NCBI GenBank assembly: GCA_000436115.1
Contig: FR894521.1
Coordinates: forward strand, 1 to 49,855
Direction of reading: 5' to 3'
Origin: Firmicutes bacterium CAG:534
GTDB lineage: Bacteria; Bacillota; Clostridia; Lachnospirales; Lachnospiraceae
DNA: 49,855 nt
The translations under genes were made by a program, and so were the position numbers. The stretch's first letter is position 1; each line of letters starts with the position of its first letter. Below, one piece after another: positions 1-7,103 of this stretch. Below the pieces are notes generated by a model. That model made no database searches. It saw only the letters and a list, made by a program, of their open reading frames with translations, and was not told the origin of the DNA.

Positions 1-2192
1 ACTACGAAGATGATGAGGCCGAGGATGAGGACGAGTACTACGAGGATGACGAGGCCGAGGACGACGAAGAATATGACGAGGATGAGTATTACGAGGACGA
101 AGAGGAAGAACGGATCCCCACAGGCTTTAAGGGAGTTCTGTATCGTCTGACGCATTTGCCACCGGTAGATTATATTGTGGCGCTTACCGGGGGTTTGGTG
201 CTGGCACTTGTGATCTTTACAGGGAGCATGTACCTGGGAGCCAAGGATAATGAAAAGCAGGTTGCTGCTTTTTCGGAGGTGGGAACGGATCTGGAAGGGG
301 TTTCCGTAATCGGAGAGCAGGGACTGCTTGCCATTGCAGATGCCCAGGCAGCCAAATTGATGACAGCCCAGATCGTTGAGGAAGAAACCTGGGAACAGCA
401 GGGACAGGATCAAAAGGAAGAGCAGGGTGGTACGGAAGTAGGAATGAACCTGACTTCCATCCAGAAGGATCTGAAAATTAAGTTTGTAAATAAGAAGACA
501 GACAGGCTGGTGGCCAATCTGGCTTTTGAAGTTGAGATTAAAAAGCCCTCCGGGGAAACCTATACCAAAAAGGATGATGACAAGGACGGCATCATTTATC
601 AGACGGACATGGAACCCGGCAAATACAAGGTAAAGATCATTGCACCGCAGTCAGATGATGCTTACCAGATCACCACAGAGGAAATGACCATTACGGTTCG
701 GGATAAGATCGAGTACAAAAAGGTGGATGTGGCAGACGAGGTCAAGACGGAGGCGCAGGTTAATGTAGCCGTGGAGGATACGAAGGTCAATGAGACCGTG
801 GTGGAATCTACCAATACAGATACGGTGGAATGGGTAGAATCCACGAAGACACTGATCGAAGGCACGGAAAAGAATGAAGATTCCTATGAGGAAGTGGATA
901 AGAGCAAAATTGCAGATCCGGGACAGAAGTCAGCCATAGGCTTCCGGCTTTTGACAGCAACGGAACCGCAGGAAGAGGAGTCCACGCCGGTTCCCACAGA
1001 AGAACCTGCACCCGCGCCCACTGAGGAGCCTACAGCGGCGCCCACTGAGGAGCCGACGGCAGAACCCACGGCGGAGCCTACAGCGGAACCTACCGCAAAA
1101 CCTACGGAAGCGCCCACAGCAGCGCCTACGGCAACAGTGGCGCCTGTTCCAACGGCAACACCTGCTGCAACCGCAGCGCCTACAGCAACCGTAACGCCAA
1201 AGGCAAGTGCATCACCCAAAGCCAGCGCTTCGCCTACTGCCAGCGCATCCGCAAAGCCATCCATGTCACCCAGTGCAAAGCCGTCTCCTACGGCCAATGC
1301 AGCAAAGAATGATACCACCAGCAACTTAAAGACCACAGATGGCGCTCTGCTTTATGTAATGAATGCAGACGGAACCTTCCGGGAAGCAAAGTATGCTGAT
1401 TATTATAATACGGATATTAAGAAGTTTTACAGGAAAAATACAAAGACTACCGGCGAGTACCGTTATACCGGCTGGCAGCAGATTGACGGAGTGACTTATT
1501 TCTTTGACAAGAACGGCAATAAGGTAACGGGAGAACAGGTCATTCAGGGGGCAAAATACAAGTTTAACAGTGACGGCTCCCTGAATACGGGATCCGGGCA
1601 TCTTGGCATTGATGTTTCCAAGTGGAATGGCTCCATCGACTGGAATGCCGTAAAAAACAGCGGAGTTTCTTATGTGATCATCCGCTGCGGCTACCGGGGT
1701 TCTACCACAGGCGCTTTGATCGAAGACCCGACTTTCCGTACCAATATCAAAGGTGCTTCCGGTGCAGGACTGAAGGTAGGAATTTATTTCTTTACCCAGG
1801 CGGTAAACGAGGTGGAGGCTGTAGAGGAAGCTTCCATGGTGCTGGGACTGATAAAGGGGTATAATATTTCCTATCCTGTTTTCCTGGATGTGGAATCCAG
1901 CGGAGGAAGGGCAGACGGCATTGACGCTTCTACCAGAACGGCAGTCTGCAGGGCGTTCTGCCAGACCATACAGAATTCGGGCTATAAATCAGGAATCTAT
2001 GCCAATAAGACCTGGCTGAATGAAAAGATGGATGCACCGGGACTTTCCGGATACAAAATCTGGCTGGCCCAATATGCGGCGGCCCCGACCTATTCCAGAA
2101 CCAAATATGATATGTGGCAGTATTCCTCCAAAGGAGCTGTTACAGGGATCAAGGGAAATGTAGATATGAATATCAGCTATATGGGCTATTAA
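1..2192 (+). CDS. Membrane-anchored GH25 muramidase with acidic cytoplasmic tail (5' truncated by window edge)
   Basis: The frame is open from base 3 and has no plausible start in the window, so the gene begins upstream. Domains in order: a very acidic Asp/Glu/Tyr tract (bases 3-112); a short basic linker; one membrane segment (about 168-240); an extracellular domain with a SpaA/prealbumin-like look (about 450-720); a Pro/Thr/Ala/Ser-rich linker (about 976-1320); choline-binding-like Trp/Tyr/Gly repeats (about 1430-1590, e.g. TGWQQIDGVTYFFDKNG); and a C-terminal GH25 domain (about 1600-2190). The GH25 active-site strands are visible as HLGIDVS and FLDVES, giving the acidic residues used to cleave MurNAc-GlcNAc bonds. 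The acidic tail before the membrane segment implies an N-in single-pass anchor holding the hydrolase outside. It sits 19 bases before rfbB, so it may be co-transcribed with the polysaccharide genes and act in wall remodelling. The GH25 call is firm; the wall ligand of the repeats is inferred. Confidence 0.9.
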   Translation, partial: YEDDEAEDEDEYYEDDEAEDDEEYDEDEYYEDEEEERIPTGFKGVLYRLTHLPPVDYIVALTGGLVLALVIFTGSMYLGAKDNEKQVAAFSEVGTDLEGVSVIGEQGLLAIADAQAAKLMTAQIVEEETWEQQGQDQKEEQGGTEVGMNLTSIQKDLKIKFVNKKTDRLVANLAFEVEIKKPSGETYTKKDDDKDGIIYQTDMEPGKYKVKIIAPQSDDAYQITTEEMTITVRDKIEYKKVDVADEVKTEAQVNVAVEDTKVNETVVESTNTDTVEWVESTKTLIEGTEKNEDSYEEVDKSKIADPGQKSAIGFRLLTATEPQEEESTPVPTEEPAPAPTEEPTAAPTEEPTAEPTAEPTAEPTAKPTEAPTAAPTATVAPVPTATPAATAAPTATVTPKASASPKASASPTASASAKPSMSPSAKPSPTANAAKNDTTSNLKTTDGALLYVMNADGTFREAKYADYYNTDIKKFYRKNTKTTGEYRYTGWQQIDGVTYFFDKNGNKVTGEQVIQGAKYKFNSDGSLNTGSGHLGIDVSKWNGSIDWNAVKNSGVSYVIIRCGYRGSTTGALIEDPTFRTNIKGASGAGLKVGIYFFTQAVNEVEAVEEASMVLGLIKGYNISYPVFLDVESSGGRADGIDASTRTAVCRAFCQTIQNSGYKSGIYANKTWLNEKMDAPGLSGYKIWLAQYAAAPTYSRTKYDMWQYSSKGAVTGIKGNVDMNISYMGY
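976..1320 (+). repeat. Tandem coding repeats for a Pro/Thr/Ala linker
   Basis: Degenerate 12-base units encode PTEE/PTAE/PTAP tetrapeptides and then SASP/SAKP units inside the muramidase gene. This is a low-complexity wall-spanning linker. The repeat number may vary between strains by slippage. Confidence 0.85.
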
Positions 2193-2211
2193 AGAAAGGA
2201 AAGGAAAAAAG

Positions 2212-3294
2212 ATGAGAACTTATTTAGTCACAGGAGGAGCAGGATTCATCGGTTCCAATTATATTCATTACATGTTTCGCAAGTATGGGGATGAGATCCG
2301 CATCATCAATGTGGATGTGCTGACTTATGCGGGAAATCTTGAAAACTTAAAGGATGTGGAGAACCGCAGTAATTACACCTTTGTGAAGGCTGATATTTGC
2401 GATAAGGAAGCCATCTCAAAGATCTTTGCAGAAAACGACATTGACAGAGTGGTTCATTTTGCGGCAGAAAGCCATGTAGACCGCAGCATTAAAAATCCGG
2501 AGGTTTTTGTACAGACTAATGTGCTTGGTACAGCGGTTATGTTGAACTGTGCAAAGGCGGCATGGGAAAAGGAAGACGGAAGCTTTCAGGAAGGAAAGAA
2601 ATTCCTGCATGTTTCCACAGATGAAGTATATGGCTCCTTGTCAGAGGACGGCGGCTATTTTTATGAGACAACGCCTTATGCGCCTCACAGCCCTTATTCT
2701 GCAAGCAAGGCAAGCTCGGATATGTTAGTAAAAGCTTATATGGATACCTATCACTTCCCGGCCAACATTACCAACTGCTCAAATAACTACGGCCCGTATC
2801 AGTTCCCGGAGAAGTTTATTCCTCTGATGATCAACAATGCGCTTCAGGGCAAGAAGCTGCCCGTTTACGGCGACGGTAAAAATGTCAGGGACTGGCTCTA
2901 TGTGGAAGACCATGCAAAAGCCATTGATATGGTACAGGAGCAGGGGAGACTGTTTGAGACCTACAATGTGGGCGGCCATAATGAAAAGCAGAATATCGAG
3001 ATCCTTCATATTATCCTGGATACGCTGCGTGAGATGCTGCCGGATTCAGATCCCAGAAAGGCGCTTGTCAGTGATGACCTGATCACCTATGTGGAGGATC
3101 GTAAGGGGCATGACAGAAGATATGCCATTGCGCCTGATAAGATCAAGGCTGAGATCGGCTGGCAGCCGGAAACCATGTTTAAGGATGGAATTAAAAAGAC
3201 GATCAAATGGTATTTTGAGCATGAGGACTGGATGAAAAATGCAACCAGCGGGGAATATCAGAAATATTACGATGCCATGTACAAAAACCGTTAG
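2212..3294 (+). CDS. rfbB: dTDP-glucose 4,6-dehydratase
   Basis: Converts dTDP-glucose to dTDP-4-keto-6-deoxyglucose, the second step of dTDP-L-rhamnose synthesis. The 360-residue length is usual for the family. The N-terminal NAD-binding motif TGGAGFIGSNY (about residues 7-17), the STDEVYG segment (about 135-141) holding the catalytic Asp/Glu pair, and the short-chain dehydrogenase pair YSASK (about 161-165) are all present. A purine-rich ribosome site (AAGAAAGGAAAGG) precedes the ATG. It is followed by rfbA after 26 bases and rfbC after another 21, all in one orientation, so a single transcript is likely. Intact and typical. Confidence 0.97.
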   Translation: MRTYLVTGGAGFIGSNYIHYMFRKYGDEIRIINVDVLTYAGNLENLKDVENRSNYTFVKADICDKEAISKIFAENDIDRVVHFAAESHVDRSIKNPEVFVQTNVLGTAVMLNCAKAAWEKEDGSFQEGKKFLHVSTDEVYGSLSEDGGYFYETTPYAPHSPYSASKASSDMLVKAYMDTYHFPANITNCSNNYGPYQFPEKFIPLMINNALQGKKLPVYGDGKNVRDWLYVEDHAKAIDMVQEQGRLFETYNVGGHNEKQNIEILHIILDTLREMLPDSDPRKALVSDDLITYVEDRKGHDRRYAIAPDKIKAEIGWQPETMFKDGIKKTIKWYFEHEDWMKNATSGEYQKYYDAMYKNR

Positions 3295-3320
3295 GGATAC
3301 CAGAACAGGAGGAACAGCCT

Positions 3321-4190
3321 ATGAAGGGGATTATATTAGCGGGAGGATCAGGAACAAGACTGTATCCGCTTACCAAGGCGATCAGCAAGCAGATCATGCC
3401 GGTTTATGATAAGCCCATGATCTACTATCCGTTGTCTACTTTGATGCTTGCAGGGATCCGGGAGATCCTGATCATCTCAACGCCAAGGGATCTTCCCGTA
3501 TTTGAAGAACTGCTGGGGGACGGAAGCCAGCTTGGAATGCAGTTTTCCTATGCTGTGCAGGAAACGCCCAGAGGACTTGCCGATGCTTTTATTATCGGGG
3601 CAGATTTTATCGGGAAGGACAGCGTGGCATTAGTTCTGGGAGATAATATTTTTTATGGACAGAGCTTTTCCAGGGTACTCAGGGAAGTGGCTGCAAGAGA
3701 AAAGGGAGCCACGATCTTTGGCTACTATGTAAGGGATCCCAGGGAATATGGCGTGGTAGAATTTGATGAAAGCGGACATGCTCTTTCCATAGAGGAAAAG
3801 CCGGAGCATCCAAAGAGCAATTATGCGGTTCCGGGTCTTTATTTCTATGACAATGATGTAGTGGAAATTGCAAAGAATGTAAAACCCTCTGCAAGAGGAG
3901 AAATAGAGATCACCAGCATCAATAATGAATATCTGCGAAGAGGAACGCTCATGGTGGAGACACTGGGGAGAGGATTTGCGTGGTTAGATACCGGTAATCA
4001 TGACTCTCTTCTGGATGCAGCAGATTTTGTGGCGGCTTTTCAGAAAAGACAGGGGCTTTATATTTCCTGTATCGAGGAAATTGCCTATAAAAGAGGCTTT
4101 ATTGACAAGCAGCAGCTTTTAGAGCTGGCAGAGCCGCTGATGAAAACCAATTATGGAAAGTATATGAAGGAGGTTGCCGAGGGCCTGTAA
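3321..4190 (+). CDS. rfbA: Glucose-1-phosphate thymidylyltransferase
   Basis: Makes dTDP-glucose from dTTP and glucose-1-phosphate, the first step of dTDP-rhamnose synthesis. The 289-residue protein opens with the nucleotidyltransferase signature MKGIILAGGSGTRLYP, followed by SKQIMPVYDKPMIYYP, which carries the catalytic and sugar-phosphate-binding residues. The metal-binding VLGDNIFYG segment follows at about residue 105, and EEKPEHPKSNYAVPGLY is typical of RmlA. An AGGAGGAA ribosome site precedes the ATG. The phospho-sugar mutase at 13532 may supply its glucose-1-phosphate substrate; that link is inferred from linkage only. Confidence 0.97.
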   Translation: MKGIILAGGSGTRLYPLTKAISKQIMPVYDKPMIYYPLSTLMLAGIREILIISTPRDLPVFEELLGDGSQLGMQFSYAVQETPRGLADAFIIGADFIGKDSVALVLGDNIFYGQSFSRVLREVAAREKGATIFGYYVRDPREYGVVEFDESGHALSIEEKPEHPKSNYAVPGLYFYDNDVVEIAKNVKPSARGEIEITSINNEYLRRGTLMVETLGRGFAWLDTGNHDSLLDAADFVAAFQKRQGLYISCIEEIAYKRGFIDKQQLLELAEPLMKTNYGKYMKEVAEGL

Positions 4191-4211
4191 GGCTTTTGGG
4201 AGAAAGGGAAA

Positions 4212-4778
4212 ATGGGTAAAATAACGGTAGAAACATGTGAAATAGAAGGGCTGAAGATCATTACGCCGCAGGTTTTCGGGGACTCCAGAGGTTATTTCAT
4301 GGAAACCTATAATTATAATGATTATAAGGAAGCAGGCATTGATCAGATCTTTGTGCAGGATAATCAATCGGCGTCTGCTAAAAATGTTTTGAGAGGGCTT
4401 CACTTCCAGATCAATTTCCCTCAGGATAAACTTGTGAGAGTGGTATCAGGCGAGGTGTTTGACGTTGCCGTCGACCTGCGCCCGGGTTCTGCCACCTTTG
4501 GAAAATGGCATGGAGTCATCCTTTCGGCTGAAAACAAAAAGCAGTTTTTCATTCCGAAGAATTTTGCACACGGCTTTTTTGTCTTATCTGATTATGCGGA
4601 ATTTGCCTATAAGTGTACAGATTTTTATCACCCTAATGATGAGGGCGGGCTGAAATTTGATGATCCGGATATTGGCGTTGCCTGGCCCTTCGAAAAGGGA
4701 ACAGAGCTGATCATGTCAGAAAAGGATACAAAATGGCAGGGGCTCAGGGCCTATAAAGAAGAGCGGAATTTATCATGA
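4212..4778 (+). CDS. rfbC: dTDP-4-dehydrorhamnose 3,5-epimerase
   Basis: Epimerises dTDP-4-keto-6-deoxyglucose at C3 and C5, the third rhamnose step. It is a 188-residue cupin-type protein with the RGLHFQ segment (His at about residue 63) and the NFAHGFFVLSDYAEFAYKC strand typical of RmlC. The stop codon overlaps the next start in an ATGA arrangement, so translation is probably coupled to the permease gene. The fourth enzyme, the reductase RfbD, is not encoded in the window and must lie upstream or elsewhere if rhamnose is made. Confidence 0.96.
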   Translation: MGKITVETCEIEGLKIITPQVFGDSRGYFMETYNYNDYKEAGIDQIFVQDNQSASAKNVLRGLHFQINFPQDKLVRVVSGEVFDVAVDLRPGSATFGKWHGVILSAENKKQFFIPKNFAHGFFVLSDYAEFAYKCTDFYHPNDEGGLKFDDPDIGVAWPFEKGTELIMSEKDTKWQGLRAYKEERNLS

Positions 4779-5809
4779 TGAAGAAAAAGCAGAAGAAAGC
4801 GGGCACAAGGAAAGCATGGCAGTTAAAGAAACCGGTGGGCATCGGCATCTTTTACACGGTCTGTCTTCTGGTGGGGATCCTGGTGGCTACACATCAGAAT
4901 CCGCTGGCACAGTACCCCGAGATGGAAAGGCTGAAAAAAATATGCGCCTGTGCGCTGCTTGCTACGGCATGCATTATCTATGGAATATATTATGACAGGA
5001 TCTTTGTTTTGCCCAAAGAGCTTTATCAGAGCAGGGAACTGATCTGGAAGCTTGCAAAGAATGATTTTAAAAAGAGGTATGCAGGCTCCTATCTGGGATT
5101 TCTGTGGGCGCTGGTGCAGCCTGTGGTTACTGTTTTGATGTATTATATTGTTTTTGATAAGGTATTTCAGACCAGAAGCCAGATGGTGGCAAGCGGGGTG
5201 GAGGTACCTTATGTGCTGTACCTGACGGCAGGCCTTGTCCCGTGGTTCTTTTTCTCGGAGGCGATCACCAATGGCACCAATGCTCTTTTGGAGTACAGCT
5301 ATCTGGTAAAAAAGGTAGTCTTTAATATCAGCGTGCTTCCCATTATTAAGCTTATTGCAGCAACCTTTATCCACCTGTTTTTTGTGGGGGTTCTGCTGAT
5401 TGTGGCGGCATGCTACGGATATTTTCCCACGATCTATACGATCCAGGTTCTGTATTACAGCTTCTGCCTGTTTATGCTGGTGCTGGCAATGAGCTATTGC
5501 ACCTGTGCCATTGTGGTGTTTTTCAGGGATCTTTCCCAGATCATCAATATTGCGTTGCAGGTTGGCATGTGGGCGACACCGATCCTGTGGGATATCGGTA
5601 TGATCAAGGATGAAAATATCCTTGTTCTGGTGAAGCTTAATCCGCTGGTTTATATCGTAAATGGATATCGCAATGCAATTTATGGAGGGGAATGGTTCTT
5701 TGAACATTTCTACTCCTCTACTTATTTTTGGATTTTTACAGTGACACTGTTCTGCGTCAGCTCGCTGATTTTTAAGAGGCTGAAGGTACATTTTGCAGAT
5801 GTCCTATAG
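4775..5809 (+). CDS. ABC-2 type polysaccharide export permease (Wzm/TagG family)
   Basis: Membrane component of a polysaccharide ABC exporter. About the first 80 residues add a basic N-terminus and two hydrophobic segments (around residues 20-40 and 55-75) ahead of the conventional core; this is longer than a minimal Wzm. The core starts near WKLAKNDFKKRYAGSYLG, which matches the amphipathic entry helix of Wzm/TagG proteins, and is followed by about six membrane helices. The ATPase gene follows immediately. The start overlaps the rfbC stop; a second ATG three bases later is equally possible. Pairing with a Wzt-like ATPase and rhamnose genes points to export of a lipid-linked rhamnose-containing polymer. 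Confidence 0.93.
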   Translation: MMKKKQKKAGTRKAWQLKKPVGIGIFYTVCLLVGILVATHQNPLAQYPEMERLKKICACALLATACIIYGIYYDRIFVLPKELYQSRELIWKLAKNDFKKRYAGSYLGFLWALVQPVVTVLMYYIVFDKVFQTRSQMVASGVEVPYVLYLTAGLVPWFFFSEAITNGTNALLEYSYLVKKVVFNISVLPIIKLIAATFIHLFFVGVLLIVAACYGYFPTIYTIQVLYYSFCLFMLVLAMSYCTCAIVVFFRDLSQIINIALQVGMWATPILWDIGMIKDENILVLVKLNPLVYIVNGYRNAIYGGEWFFEHFYSSTYFWIFTVTLFCVSSLIFKRLKVHFADVL

Positions 5810-5820
5810 GAGTGCGGTTA

Positions 5821-7083
5821 ATGGAAAACAGGGAAGTTGCCATACAGGTAAATCAAATTGAAAAGGCATATAAGCTGTACGACAAGCCCTCTGACAGGCT
5901 GAAGGAAGCTCTGGGACTTTCCAGAAAGAAACGTTATAAGGAGCACTACGCCCTGAAAGGGGTGGATATGACTATCTATCAGGGTGAGACAGTGGGGATT
6001 ATCGGAACAAACGGCTCCGGTAAATCCACGATCCTTAAGATCATTACAGGCGTGCTGAATCCTACCGGCGGAAAGGTCGAGGTGAATGGAAGGATTTCCG
6101 CACTTTTGGAGCTTGGTGCAGGCTTTAATATGGAATATAACGGAATTGAAAATATTTATTTAAACGGCACCATGATCGGCTTTTCCAAAAAGGAAATTGA
6201 CGAGAGGATGGATGACATTTTAAGCTTTGCGGATATTGGAGATTATGTTTATCAGCCTGCAAAGACCTATTCCAGCGGTATGTTCGTGCGGCTGGCTTTT
6301 GCGGTGGCTATTAATATTGACCCGGAAATCCTGATCGTGGACGAGGCTTTGTCTGTAGGTGACGTTTTCTTCCAGGCAAAATGCTACCATAAATTTGAAG
6401 AATTTAAAGAGATGGGAAAGACCATTCTTTTTGTAAGCCATGATCTGAGCAGTATCAGCAAATACTGTGACCGTGTTGTCCTTTTAAATCAGGGCGTCAA
6501 GCTGGGAGAAGGCACTCCCAAGGAGATGATCGATGCCTACAAGCAGGTTCTGGTCGGGCAGTATCCTTCCCAAAAGGAGGACGCAGAGGAAGTAGCTTTG
6601 AACGAGACCGCAGAAGAAAACGGCCAGGAGGCTGTAAACCCGGAGCTTTTGGAATATGGAACCAAGCAGGCTGTGATCGAAAGCTATCAGGTTACCGACG
6701 ATAAGGGAAGAGCGACTACGGCGATCCTGAAGGGAAGCAAATGCACGATCCATATGTCGGTCCGGTTTGAAGAGGACATTCAGGCGCCTATTTTTGCGTT
6801 TACCATTAAGAACATAAAGGGTGTGGAAATCACCGGAACCAATACCATGGTGGAAAAGGCGTTTTTGGAATCAGTAACAAAGGGAAGCGTTAAGCAGATC
6901 ACCTTTACCCAGGAAATGAACCTGCAGGGCGGGGAGTATCTGCTGTCCCTGGGGGTCACAGGCTTTGAAAAGGAAGAATTTAAGGTATATCACAGACTTT
7001 ATGACGTCATAAATATTACCGTGATCTCCGATAAGGATACGGTGGGCTATTATGATATGAATTCTGCCGTCACGGTATCTTGA
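5821..7083 (+). CDS. Polysaccharide exporter ATPase with Wzt-type C-terminal carbohydrate-binding domain
   Basis: ATPase partner of the upstream permease. The nucleotide-binding half has Walker A GTNGSGKST, the signature region YSSGMFVRLAFA typical of the Wzt/TagH group, Walker B EILIVDEALSVGD and the switch His in FVSHD. After residue about 250 comes an extra domain of about 170 residues (YGTKQAVIESYQVTD... FAFTIKNIKGVEITGTNT) that matches the jelly-roll C-terminal domain of Wzt, known in E. coli O8/O9a to bind the capped non-reducing end of the export substrate. I chose the ATG at 5821 because AGGAG (5808-5812) sits 8 bases before it; a GTG at 5812 would overlap that site. The neighbouring methyltransferase-kinase is the expected source of the cap. 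Confidence 0.94.
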   Translation: MENREVAIQVNQIEKAYKLYDKPSDRLKEALGLSRKKRYKEHYALKGVDMTIYQGETVGIIGTNGSGKSTILKIITGVLNPTGGKVEVNGRISALLELGAGFNMEYNGIENIYLNGTMIGFSKKEIDERMDDILSFADIGDYVYQPAKTYSSGMFVRLAFAVAINIDPEILIVDEALSVGDVFFQAKCYHKFEEFKEMGKTILFVSHDLSSISKYCDRVVLLNQGVKLGEGTPKEMIDAYKQVLVGQYPSQKEDAEEVALNETAEENGQEAVNPELLEYGTKQAVIESYQVTDDKGRATTAILKGSKCTIHMSVRFEEDIQAPIFAFTIKNIKGVEITGTNTMVEKAFLESVTKGSVKQITFTQEMNLQGGEYLLSLGVTGFEKEEFKVYHRLYDVINITVISDKDTVGYYDMNSAVTVS

Positions 7084-7103
7084 AACAGGAAGGAATTGGG
7101 AGC

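Noticed and set aside
976..1320. CRISPR-like or mobile repeat
   Set aside because: The repeats are short, in frame and encode a low-complexity linker without spacers.
884..1336. Antisense Gly/Ala/Val repeat protein opposite the muramidase linker
   Set aside because: The repeats arise from the reverse complement of Pro/Thr/Ala codons. The sense frame continues into an intact GH25 domain.
4823..5791. Long antisense open frame opposite the export permease
   Set aside because: The plus-strand frame encodes clear Wzm-type helices. The antisense frame is His/Gln/Lys-rich, has no motif or ribosome site, and is a codon-bias shadow.
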